In this document: in pieces, positions 40,906 to 59,791 of the stretch
Layout: each line of letters begins with the position of its first letter
How positions within the stretch are numbered: position 1 is the first letter of the stretch
Assembly: GCA_003342815.1 (NCBI GenBank)
Contig: PTEX01000024.1
Span: 4,973,517 to 5,037,516, forward strand
Source of the DNA: Eudromia elegans
Taxonomy: Eukaryota > Chordata > Aves > Tinamiformes > Tinamidae
Reading direction: 5' to 3'
DNA length: 64,000 nt
The notes under the pieces: generated by a model
The model's database searches: none
Told to the model about the DNA's origin: nothing
The model's input: the letters and a program-made list of their open reading frames with translations, nothing else
Made by a program: the position numbers and the translations under genes

Positions 40906-43900
40906 ATGGCGCAGGAGGCGGCCCCCGTCCTGCTCGTCTTCCTCACCCGGCTGGCGTCCTGCACATGGCACGAAGGTGGGCACTGCGCACGCGGGCGCCG
41001 GCACGGTGGGGCCAGGCAGAGCCCCGGCGCCCGCGCTGGGGGGAGAGGAGACGCAGCCGGGGGGCTGGGACGCGTCCAGGGATGAGCAAGCAGGAGCTCT
41101 GCGGCACGGCGCTGCTGGTGCAGGCTGGATGTTTCCGCTGCCTCCCGCTCCCAGCGGAGCCATCGGCCGGCAGCCGTTTGCCGGGACAGCTGCACGAGGC
41201 ACTCAGACCCCAACCACGTGCGCCAGAGGGTCCCCTCCCCAGGGCACTGCGCGTCCACCCCACAGCCTGCCCCGCGGCTGGGGAGGCCCAGCTGGGGACC
41301 GAAGCACCTCTGTGCTCTCTGCAGGACGGTCCTCCCTTCCCTGCTCTCCACAGGACAGTCCTTCCTTCCCTGCTCTCCACAGGGCTGTTCTCCCTTCCCT
41401 GCTCCTCTCTCCTCTCCCGCTCTGCTCCCAGGCACTGCTGCCGCTAGCACGGCCCGGCTGAGCCCGGGAGAGGAGGTCACCATTCACGGAGCAGATGGAG
41501 CATCCGCGCTGCAGCCGCATGTCCGCAGTGCAGAGGCCACAGGGAACGCAGCCAGCCCCGGGCCGCAGGGTCTATGGCCGCCCCGGAGCCGCTGTGCGGC
41601 CGGCGCCCACCCCGGGGCAGCCCCGCTGCCCTGGCGCCGGCCGGCCTGGGAAGGACGGCAGGATGAAAGGCTTTGTGGCAATGAGTGGGCGACGTAATGG
41701 GGGCTGTGGGAAGCGCTGGGGAGTCACTCGGTGTAGAGTTCATGTAGGAAAGATTTTCAGAGAAGTTTCCCTCACGTGACGAAGGGGCTGCTGGCTGGAT
41801 CAGGCTCAGCTCGTCCATATATATATATGTGTGTGTGTGTGTATGTATATTCCCCTTCTCAAAAGCAGGAGTGGGGTAAATGAAGGTGTGCCCAGCCAGG
41901 GCAGGCTGCTGCGGGGCTCCCGCTGCGCCCAGCCCCTCTCCGTGCCGCACGTGGCTGGAGCGGGGAGCACCCCCGGCAGGGGGGCAGCCAGGAGGGGGGC
42001 TGCGCCAGCGGGAGCCAGCGGAAATCCAGCGGAAACGTGAGCTCAGCGCTGGGGAATGTGGCGGGAGCCGCTGCGCCGTGCGCAGGGACGGCCCCAGCGC
42101 TCCAAACCCAGCTCGGCCCCGCTCCCTGCTCTCCCCATCCCAGGCTCAGGCTACTACGCGGAGAGCCAGGCCAACGAGGTGCACGTGGTGGAGGAGCCCG
42201 CGGGCGAGCCGGCCCTGGACTACCGCCAAGGTAGCGGCGCGGCGGGGCGCGCGGCGGGGGCGGCCACGGCCCCGCGGGGTCCCGCTCACGGCCGCGCGCC
42301 CCGCAGTGCCGCAGTGGTGCGCCCCGCTCAGCGTGCACCGCGGAGAGGCCGCGTGCTACTCGCCGCGCGGCAGCGCCTACCGCAGCGGGCTGGGCGCGCG
42401 CTGCGAGCTGAGCTGCGCCCGCGGCTACCGGCTCGTGGGGCGCAGCGCCGTGCACTGCCTGCCCAGCCGCCACTGGTCCGGCATGGCCTACTGCCGACGT
42501 GAGTGCCCGCGCGGCCCGCGCCGTGCCGCGCTGCTCGACGCCCCCGTGCTGCCCTCGGTGCTCCCTCCGCTGCAGAGATCCGGTGCCCAGTGCTGCCCGG
42601 GCTGCTGCGCGGCTCCTACGCGTGCTCGGCCGGCGTGCAGATGGACTCCCGCTGCGACTACACCTGCCTGCCCGGCTACCAGCTGGAGGGCGAGCGGAGC
42701 CGCACGTGCATGGAGGACGGGCGCTGGAGCGGCAGCGAGCCGGTCTGTGTAGGTAAAGCCCACCCTGCCGGCCTCGCCGCTGCTCCCCGGGGAAGGGCCG
42801 CCCTCCCCAGGGCTCCAGGATGGGGCATGGCGCCGGAATGGCACCATGGTTCCCCGCTCCTCTTTCCCCCGGCCCCTGAGCGTCTTGCCCTCCTTCTGCG
42901 GGCAGACGTTGAGCCCCCCAGGATCCGCTGCCCCGACTCCCGCGAGCGCCTCGCGGAGCCGGGCAAGCTGACGGCCACCGTGTACTGGGACCCTCCCCGC
43001 GTGAAGGACTCAGCCGACGGCATCATCAAGCGGTGAGAGCAGTCGCCCCATGGGCGCCAGCCGCCCCGGCGGGGCTCTGAGCGAGGAACCCGTCCCCGTG
43101 GCACAGGGTGACGCTGCGGGGCCCCGAGCCGGGCTCCGAGCTGCCCGAAGGGGAGCACGTGATCCGCTACACGGCCCACGACCAGGCGTACAACCGCGCG
43201 AGCTGCAAGTTCAGCGTCCGCGTGCGAGGTGACGGCGGCGCCGCGTGCCCCGCGCGTCCCCCCCGCGCCGCACCAGCCGCTCACGCCGCCCGCCACCCCG
43301 CAGTGCTCCGCTGCCCCGTGCTGCGGCCGCCCCAGCACGGCTCCGTGTCCTGCACGTCCGACGGCAACAACTACGGGGCCACCTGCGAGTACCTGTGCGA
43401 CGGCGGCTACGAGCGCCAGGGCACCCCGCTGCGCGTCTGCCAGTCCAGCCAGCAGTGGACGGGCTCGCAGCCCCTTTGCGCGCGTGAGTGCCGCGCTGCG
43501 GGGCTGGACGGCACACGGGGAGAGGGTCCGGGGGAGGTGGGATCCCTCCTCGCGCTGCCTCTCGCCCCAGCCATGCAGATCAACACGGACGTGAGCTCGG
43601 CCGCCAGCCTGCTGGACCAGTTCTTCGAGAAGCGCCGCCTCCTCGTCGTGTCGGCCCCCGAGCCCGCCAACCGCTACTACAAGATGCAGGTCTCCATGCT
43701 GCAGGTGAGGCTCGCTCGCGGTGCCCCGCGGCGCGCGGCCGCCGGCGCCCGCTCACCCTGTCCTGCACCCGCCACCGCAGCAAGCCGCGTGCGGGCTGGA
43801 CCTGCGTCACGTCACCGTCGTGGAGCTCGTGGGGCAGCCCCCGCACGAGGTCGGCCGCATCCGCGAGCACCAGCTCTCGGCCAGCATCATCGAGGAGCTC

Positions 43901-44236
43901 CGGTACGGCGGGGGGACCGGCCGCACAGGAGAGCCGGGGAGCGGAGCTGGCACCGCGCGGGCCTTGGGGGGACTCAAGCAGCGCAATCCCATCTCCGGAC
44001 CCCCCGGCCCCATGGTGCTCCCCGCTCCTCAGTGGCCCCTTCCCTCCGCCCGCAGGCAGTTCCTGCACCTCACCCGCTCCCACTTCAACGTGGTGCTGCT
44101 GGACAAATCGGGCACCGACCGCGAGCGCTACATCTTGCCCGTGAGCCCCGATGAGCTCTTCGACTTCATCGACACCTACCTGCTGAGCCCGCAGGAGACG
44201 GCCCAGCGCGGGCAGAGCGGGGACCCCTGCGAGTGA
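40906..44236 (+). CDS. SRPX2: Sushi-repeat-containing protein X-linked 2
   Basis: Secreted extracellular protein, a ligand of the urokinase receptor implicated in synapse formation and angiogenesis. Ten coding exons: 40906-40975, 42144-42230, 42307-42498, 42576-42752, 42906-43032, 43107-43228, 43304-43483, 43571-43704, 43781-43902 and 44056-44236. They sum to 1392 bp, 463 residues (human 465), with every phase consistent. Order: short signal segment ([19 protein letters not shown]), GSGYY...ALDYR linker, sushi 1 (WCAPL to GMAYC), sushi 2 (IRCPVL to EPVC), HYR domain (PPRIRCPDS to CKFSVRV), sushi 3 ([11 protein letters not shown] to QPLC), then the C-terminal DUF4174 region ending DPCE. ATG 40906 matches the human start. 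An in-frame ATG at 40729 would add 59 residues with a poly-leucine run, so the true start is uncertain. SYTL4 converges downstream. Confidence 0.96.
40976..42143 (+). other. SRPX2: SRPX2 first coding intron
   Basis: 1.2-kb GC-rich intron. It contains short repeated 'CTTCCCTGCTCTCCACAGG' units around 41330-41410 and an (AT)n(GT)n microsatellite at 41817-41850. No extra exon was seen. Confidence 0.75.
41817..41850. repeat. (AT)n(GT)n microsatellite
   Basis: Six or so AT dinucleotides followed by about eight GT dinucleotides and a TATGTATAT end, inside the first SRPX2 intron. Confidence 0.9.
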
Positions 44237-44635
44237 GGCACGGGGCGGGGGACCCTCCGCCGGCCTTGGGAATGGAGAGACCCCTCCTGCTTCTGCCGCC
44301 GCCCGCTGTAGAGGAGGAGCAGGGCGCGAGGACGCCGGGGGTAGGAGGGGAGCCGGGCCCAGGCTGGAGGACAGGACCATGCCGGGAGCCCCGGGGCAGC
44401 TCTGCGGGTGTCACTTCCCCCGTGCCCAGGCCACCCTCGCCCCACACGCAGCTCGGAGCAGCTCCCTCGGCACCCGGGCTCCCTCCCGGTGCCACTGTAA
44501 TCCAGAGTGGAGCCGGCACGGGCGGGAAGTCCTTATTAAGGGCAGATGTCCCCGTGCTCGGAGGGCTCCCTACGCCTCTCCTCCCCCCGGCTCCTCCTGG
44601 GAACCGTTTTGGCAGTAGAACTGTAACAGGATGTG

Positions 44636-44641
44636 AATAAA
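44636..44641 (+). terminator. SRPX2 polyadenylation signal AATAAA
   Basis: Canonical hexamer 400 bp after the SRPX2 stop codon. It lies about 500 bp from the opposing SYTL4 signal. Confidence 0.75.
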
Positions 44642-45147
44642 TTTGTATAGAAACTCAGGGCGAGGAGCACCTTCCATCAGAGAAACCAGAAATTTAAGTG
44701 TGCGTGCAGAAACAGAGCCATGGGCCTGGGGACCTGCACAGAGCCACCCTGTCACCACTGCCCTGCCCCAGGAGGACCCCAGAGCCCAGCCCCACGCACC
44801 CCTGCACCCTGCGTGTGTCCTCGAGCAGGACGCCAGCACCGCTGCCCTCCAGGGCCCCAGCCCGGCCCCACGGCCTCAGCGTCCTTGGGGCAGGGGGTGG
44901 AGGAGACACAGACGGAGCAGATTGTGAAAGCAGAGGGGGTGGAGGAGGAGGAAACAAAACAAAGCAAAAACACACAATTCAGAGCACTGCGCCAGGGGAA
45001 AGAAAAAAAAGAAGAGATAGTCCACAAGGACTCAACTTCAGCCTTTAATTCACTCCAGATTTTAAGACTAAAGGAAACCCCTTTAACATAAGAGATGCGG
45101 GATGCAAGAGGCCTTTCTGCCCAAGCCAGTTTAGAGAGAAGATCATG

Positions 45148-45153
45148 TTTATT
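45148..45153 (-). terminator. SYTL4 polyadenylation signal AATAAA
   Basis: TTTATT on the plus strand, 134 bp beyond the SYTL4 stop codon in the direction of transcription. A second pair of AATAAA-like motifs lies on the plus strand nearby (45164-45175) but in the wrong orientation for SYTL4. Confidence 0.7.
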
Positions 45154-45286
45154 AAAATACGGAAAAATAATAAAACAAGCCCAGCACCTCTGTGTGGCTC
45201 TGGCCTCGGCCCTTGGCCATGCTGTGACCACAGCCCTGGAGCGCCCGTGTCAGCTGTAGGCTCAGTCCTGGGGCCCGTGCCCAGGC

Positions 45287-53779
<8,493 letters not shown>

Positions 53780-56038
53780 GGCTCGTCGGCCCTGAGCAGG
53801 GGCAGCGGGGCACGTCGGTGCTGGGAACAAGCCAGCCCTGAGCACGAGCACGGGCCCGGCACGGCGGCGCCCGGCGCTTTGGACAAGGAGCTGCTCCCGT
53901 CCCGACGGCTCGTCTGGAGCCGGAGCGCCCCGGAGCGGCGCTGGGGGCCCAGGAGCAGCGGGAGCTCCCGCCGGGGCTGCCCTCGGACCCGCCGCAGCCC
54001 CGCGCGCCCTCCCGCGCCCGGCGGCCCCGCTCGCGGGGCACGAGCAGGTTCTGCCGCTCCGCGCCGGCCGAGCTCCTGCCCCGCTCCCGCTCCCAGCGCG
54101 CCAGGAAGTCCCCGCTCCAGCGGCTGCCGGGGAGGGACCTTCCTGTCGCTCCCAGCTCCACTCGCCACCGCTCGGGCCGCGCGGAGCGGCGGGCGGCCCC
54201 GAGCGCGGCCCGGCCGGGAGGGGATGGGGACCGCGCGACGGGGACGCGCCGCGGGCGCGCCGCGGGTTGTCACACTGCAAACAAGGCCTCCCGCTGCCGA
54301 TAAGGCTGCCGGCTCCGGCGCGGAAACCTCCTGTTTGGAGAGCACCACCCTGCCGGGCCGCCCCTCCCTGCCACCCGCGCGGGACGTGTCCGGCACCGCC
54401 GGGCCCGCGGCCACCTGCCCCCTGGGACGTGTCCGGCACCGCCGGGCCCGCGGCCACCTTCCCTCGGGGTGCCGGCACCGCCACCGCGCACGGGGGTGTC
54501 AGCACCGGGTCCGAACGGCGGGACCCGCTTCTGCGGGCGGAGCGGAACCGGAGGGAGAGCCCGGCACCCACGGGGGGTCACGTCGAGGGGGGCGGCAGCA
54601 GCGCCGCTCCCTGCACGGCCGCGGCCGCCCCGACGTCCCGGAGAGGGTCGCAGTGCCGCCCGGCTCTCCGCGCCCCTCGCTGCCATCCCCGACGGGGATA
54701 GGGGAGCCCCGGGCTGGGGGGACACGGAGGAGACCCCGGCAGAGCGGGGCGGGAGAGGGACGCGGGGCCCCCAGCAGGGCGGGGAGAGGGCGCGCGGGGG
54801 GGGCGTTGGGATCGCGGGGGCCACAGGGGGTGTGAGCGCAGCCCCGCCGGCCGCGGCCCCGGCGCCCCGGTACCGGCTCCGGCCCCCCGGTACCGGCACC
54901 GGCTCCCCGGTACCGGCCTCGGCCCCCCGGTACCGGCTCCGGTACCTGCCGCGGCTCCGGCCCGGCGCGTCGCGGCGGCAGCGCGGGGCGGGCGGCGCCA
55001 GCTCCTTAAAGGGAACGCGCCGGCCCCACCTGCGCCACCGAGGGGGCGGCGCTGTCGCGGGGGAGGGACGGCAACGGGGACGTCCCTGTCTCCGAGCACC
55101 CCCCACACTCCTGCGCCCGCCACCGGCCTCGTGGCGCGGCCCCCGGGACGGCGCCTGCCCGCCCAGCGGAGCCCCGCGGGCCCCGGCGCCGTCGAGGAGG
55201 CCCCCCCAGGCCCGGCCCGGCCCGGCAGCTCACCCAGCTCGGCCCAAGGCCCAGTCAAAGCGGAACAGCCAGCGCGGGCTGCGTGGGGCGTGGACGTGGG
55301 GCGCGGCGTGGACGTGGGGCGCGGCGTGGACGTGGCACCAGCTGCACCGCGGTGCTCCCTGTGCGGGAGGGGTGAAGGATCCCTGTGCGTGGGAGTCAGG
55401 GCTCGCACGCGGAGGGAGGACCCGGCGGGAGCTGCCGGTGTCCGGCTGGGCAGCCCCACGCTGCAGGGGGCTGGGGAGTCCTCCCACGAGCAGCCGCAGG
55501 GCCCCTTCCCACGCGGCTCCCTCTGCAGCCCCAGGAGCAAATTAACTTGCAGAGCATCCAGCGTACAGGCAGGGAGGGTCACAAATGCAAGGGGAGTGGA
55601 GCGGAGGAGGCTGAGCAGAGTCCTTGGTGCCCCAAGGACACTGAGGAGCCAGCGGAGCTGCCGCAGACCTGGCAGGATGGGAGAACAGAAACAGCCCCAC
55701 GGAGCTTGAGCTGCCCAACCTCCTCGTGCAGGGCTCTGGGCTCGCATGCAGGGCTGAGGGCAGCGGAGCCGGGCAAAGGCTCTGCTCCCCCAACCTCTCC
55801 ACCCACTGCCCCAAGACGCAGCATCGCCAACAAGCACCCGGCAGGACCCAGCGCCTGCTCTGGGGTTTGCATTTAACTGGACACCGACTACAGAGCTGAA
55901 AAGGTCCCTGTTTATGCAAAAAGTTACGAAAAAACTGAAATGAACAATCCTGCTTTCGGCAGTGAAAACAGCATAAAGACAAGCGCAAAGCCCGGAATCA
56001 GGGATCTGACCTCGAGCCGTGCCAGGGCGCTCGGCCAG
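53780..56038. promoter_or_regulatory. SYTL4 upstream CpG island and spacer to TRMT12
   Basis: 53800-55200 is extremely CpG-rich and should hold the SYTL4 promoter and 5' UTR exon(s). It includes a duplicated 'GGACGTGTCCGGCACCGCC' block near 54380-54460, a 'CCCCGGTACCGG' array at 54865-54950 and a 'GGCGTGGACGTGGGGCGC' array at 55285-55335. From about 55350 to 56038 the sequence is less GC-rich and contains the TRMT12 3' flank, with a non-canonical CATAAA on the minus strand at 55916-55911 as a possible poly(A) signal. Promoter assignment is inference. Confidence 0.5.
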
Positions 56039-58812
56039 TTACGGCGGGAGCGTGGGCCGGCACTCGAGGTCCAGCACGACGTGATGCACGTGGGGCGCGT
56101 AGGACTTGACTGGCTCGATGTGCAGGATGCTGGTCCTCCAGGGCCGCCCGTGCAGCTCCTCGAGCAGCGCCCGCACGCGCCTCGCGGCCGCCTCCGCCCA
56201 CCTCTGCCACTCGGCCCTGGCCGCCTGCGCGCCCTTGCCGCGGTGCTCCGTGTCCTCCGGGCGCCGCTGCTCCGTGTCCCCGTCCCCCTGCGCGGCGGCG
56301 GCGGCAGCGGCTTCCTCGCGCGGTGCCCGCTCGTCCCCCGCGGCTGCGGGCAGAGCCTCCACGTTGTGGTGGATGTGCAGCACGCCGCCCGTGTCCTTCC
56401 TCAGGACGCGGCAGGCCACGGGCCAGCCCTCCTCGGAGCTGGGGAGCAGCCCCAGGTTGACGCGGTCAGCGACGTCGCGCAGCTGCAGCTGCAGGGAGCG
56501 CGCGGGTGAGCGGGAGGCGGCGCCGCAGGCAGGGCCCGCGCGGCACCGCGGGCAGAGCCCCGCGCGGAGCTGCTCACCCGCCGGTTGTCGCCGTGGTGCA
56601 CGCGGCAGCGGTGCTGCACGCCGTTGAGCGCCAGGCCCCGGCGCAGCGCCTCCACGGCGTGCTCGTTCCACTCGCAGGCGTGCGCGAAGGCGGCCGCCGC
56701 GTGCACCAGGTAGGGCAGCGTGAAGTAGCCGATGCCTGCGGGCACGAGGGGCGGCAGCGGCTGACGGCACCGTCCGCATCGGCGCTCCTCCCCGCAGGCA
56801 GGGCAGGGGGGATTGCCCCCTGGATCTCCACTTATCTGCTTTGCTCGGGGTTGGAATGAGCCAAATTGCAGGAAAAACAGCCACAAAATGGGCTTTTGTT
56901 CTCCCGCGAATCAAAATCAGTTTTGAAAAATGTTCACTCGCTCATGTATTTATCTTACAACCAGTCTTTGCCTATTAGTTTAAGATCTGCCTGGTCCTGC
57001 TCTGCTTCCACCATTTATTTTAATGAATCGAGGGCAACTCTGCAAGTGCCACGTTCCTTCTGCGAGGCACGAGCTGGAAACATTAGCATCCCCAAGCACA
57101 AAGCAGGAGCTCTCCTCACACACGAGGAGGCAGTCACGTCGCAGTGCAGGAGCAGCCGCAACCCCTGCACACCTCAGCTATCACAAAACATTGTCACACT
57201 CGGCACAGACTTGGGACATCTATGCGAGCTTTTTAGAGCAATATCCAGTGTTATAAACCAGGGAAAGTTTTCCTGGGATGGAAATGATTCCTGTGAGCAG
57301 CACTAGCTACGGAGCAGTGCTTTGCACAGCCTAAGCCCAGAGGTCATGCAGCGAGCCCAGACAGCAGCAGGGACACAGCAGGGACAGCAGTACCAGGTGA
57401 GGGCTTTTGGATGAAGTAGGATCTAAACTTGATAGCAAAATATTCGCCAAACTGGGTCATTTTTCAACCCCCAACTAACAGTGTTTCAGCTGCGCCTGGA
57501 CCCCACGAGTACCCACAGGCTGCCCGCAGGGGTGCCCTGTAAACGCCTCTGTGCCCCCGCGGCGTCACCTGCATAGAGATCCACGAGCACCTCCCCGGAG
57601 CAGGGCAGCGAGGCCACCCGCAGCTTCTCCGTGATGTTGCCCGGCGAGAACATGCACTTGGTGACATCGAAGGCGTACCTAGGAGAAGCGGGGGGCCCGG
57701 TGAGGGCAGAGCCGCGCGGCGCAGGGCCGCCCGCCCGCCACGCGCCTACCTGACGCCGTTGTCCACGTGCTCCACCCAGCCGTGGTGGCCCAGCAGCAGG
57801 GTCACACGCGGCGAGCGCGTCCCACCGGGCGCCACGCGCCCACGCCTGGCCACACGCTGGGCGCCCAGCACCGCCGCCACCGTCTCCCAGAGCGCGGGGC
57901 CTGCAGCACGGCGGCGCCGTCAGCGCCGGGGCGGCCCGCAGGGGCAGCTCGTGCCGGCGCGCAGCCCCTTACCCAGGCTGTGCCATGGCGCGGCGCGCAG
58001 GCCCCGCTCGCCCAGCAGCACGAGGTCGCCGTGCCGCTGCCACGAGCGGGGCACGTCGCGCTCCAGCTCCGGCGTCCAGCGCCCGCCCGACGCCAGCACC
58101 AGGCGCTGCAGCGCGCGGCTCAGCCGCTGCGCCGGCGTCAGCGCCGCGGCCGCCTTGGAGGGCACGGGGTCCTGCGGGCACACACAGCGAGCGAGGGTGA
58201 CACGGGGCTCCCGCCTGCCACTTCCCGCACGGATCCGCGAGCCTCCGGAGCGCTCGCCGCCCGTGCCCCCACCAAGGACCCGTGCCCCTCTGCGCAAGGC
58301 GAGCAGCCCGGAGCAGCCCAGGTGCTCCTGCAGCTCCAAGTGAGGGGCTGGGGGCCCCGTGACCCCCCAGCGGGTGCTAAGGGCTGGCGGGGGCAGCGCT
58401 CGCCCACCTGGAGCAGGGTCTGGCTGCAGGGCAGCGCCTGGGGCCCGCTCTGCAGCGCCCGCACGTGCTGCTCCGTGAGCCTCTCCGCCAGCACGGGCAG
58501 GGCCACGCTGCCGCCCGGCAGCCTCTGCAGCCGGTAGCGAGCGTCCAGGATGTGCTCCGCTTCCAGGTGCTCCCTGCGGGGCCGGGGACGCGCTCAGCGC
58601 GGAGCCCACACGGGGCCGGGCAGCGGCGCCGCGGGCCGGGCCGCACCTGAGCCGCTGGGCGAAGCGCGGCGCCGTGACGAGCGCGGGGACCGCAACAGGC
58701 GCCGTGACGAGCGCGGGGACGGTGACGGGGGCCGTGACGAGTGCAGGGACAGCGACAGGTGCCGCTGGCACGTCCAGCGCCGCACAGGAGACCTCAGCAG
58801 GGCCAGCATCCG
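56039..58812 (-). CDS. TRMT12: tRNA wybutosine-synthesizing protein 2 homolog (TYW2), intron-containing
   Basis: TYW2 moves the 3-amino-3-carboxypropyl group of S-adenosylmethionine onto the yW-86 intermediate of position 37 in tRNA-Phe. Exons: about 58812-58647 (start not found), 58573-58408, 58171-57973, 57900-57750, 57678-57569, 56735-56578 and 56488-56039. All six junctions keep phase. Diagnostic stretches are GGSVALPVLAERLTEQH, DPVPSK, VPRSWQRHGDLVLLGE, VTLLLGHHGWVEHVDNG, FDVTKCMFSPGNITEKLR, the SAM-binding VLVDLYAGIGYFTLPYL, HACEWNEHAV, GDNRR, and the C-terminal EPVKSYAPHV. The first visible exon holds a triplicated decapeptide, and the last has an alanine-rich insert before EWQRWAEAA. 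No in-frame ATG with coding character was found, so the true first exon may lie in 58.8-59.75 kb or in the gap. It is head-to-head with CSTF2. Human TRMT12 is intronless and on another chromosome. Confidence 0.9.
56736..57568 (-). other. TRMT12: TRMT12 intron
   Basis: The longest TRMT12 intron (833 bp). It is clearly less GC-rich than its exons around 56830-57480. No repeat or additional exon was recognised. Confidence 0.75.
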
Positions 58813-59396
58813 CTGAGGGGGTGTCCTCGGGGATGGGGTGTCCTGAGGGATGGGGAGACCCTGGGACAGGGTGTCCTGAGGGATGGGGCGTCTCAGGAAT
58901 GCGGAGCACTAACGGATGGGTACCTGACGGGTGGGGTGTCCTGAGGGATAGGGTGTCCTGAGGGATGGGTACCCTGGCATGAGGTGTCCTGAGGGATGGA
59001 GAGACCCTGAGATGGAATGTCCTGAGGGATGGGGAGACCCAGGGATGGGGAGCACTGAGGGAAGGGTACCTGACACATGGGGTGTCCTGATGGATGGGGG
59101 TCCTAATGGATGAGTATCCTAAGGATGGGGCGTCCCAGGGATGTGGGGTCCTGAGGGATGGGTACCTTGGGGTTGGAATGTCCTGAAGGATGAGGGGTCC
59201 TAAGCAATGGGTGCCCTAGGGATGGGGTGTCCTAAGGGATGGCGTGTCCTACCCAGTGGGTACCCTGGTACGGGTGTCCTAAGAGACGAGGTGTCCCAGG
59301 GATGGGTTCCCTGTAGAAGGAGTACCCTGAGGAACTTGGTGTCCTAGGGACGGGTTCCCTAAGGAATGGGGGTCCTGAGGGATGGGGCGTCCCTCG
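58813..59396. repeat. Minisatellite (about 18-20-bp GTGTCCTGAGGGATGGG units)
   Basis: About 28 degenerate tandem units built on 'GTGTCCTGAGGGATGGG', with variants 'GGTACCCTGG' and 'GGAGACCCTG'. It begins at the edge of the first recognisable TRMT12 exon and runs toward the CSTF2 promoter gap. Confidence 0.93.
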
Positions 59397-59791
59397 GACA
59401 GGCACCCACGCACAGGGGTGCTCGGTGCCCTCCGTTTCCGGCTACCCCAGGGACCGCGGGCGCCCTGGGGAGGACGCGGCCGACACCGCCGCGCTCCGGG
59501 CACACCGCGGGGCCGGGTCCTGTTCCCGCCCCGGGTCCCGCTCCCGCCCCGGGCCCCGCTCCCGCCCCGAGCCCCGCTCCCNNNNNNNNNNNNNNNNNNN
59601 NNNNNNNNNNNNNNNNNNNNNNNNNNNNNNNNNNNNNNNNNNNNNNNNNNNNNNNNNNNNNNNNNNNNNNNNNNNNNNNNNNNNNNNNNNNNNNNNNNNN
59701 NNNNNNNNNNNNNNNNNNNNNNNNNNNNNNNNNNNNNNNNNNNNTGGTGCTGGGCGCGGGCCGGGAGGCGGCGGCGCGCGCGGGCGGCGCC
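59397..59791. promoter_or_regulatory. Putative bidirectional TRMT12/CSTF2 promoter
   Basis: CpG-rich DNA, interrupted by the N gap at 59582-59744, immediately upstream of the CSTF2 start codon and upstream of TRMT12 on the other strand. 'CCGCTCCCGCCCCGGG'-type repeats occur just before the gap. Function is inferred from position. Confidence 0.5.
59582..59744. other. Assembly gap (163 N) at the CSTF2 5' end
   Basis: Run of N starting within a short GC-rich tandem repeat and ending 47 bp before the CSTF2 ATG. It may hide the CSTF2 5' UTR and the first exon of TRMT12. Confidence 0.99.
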
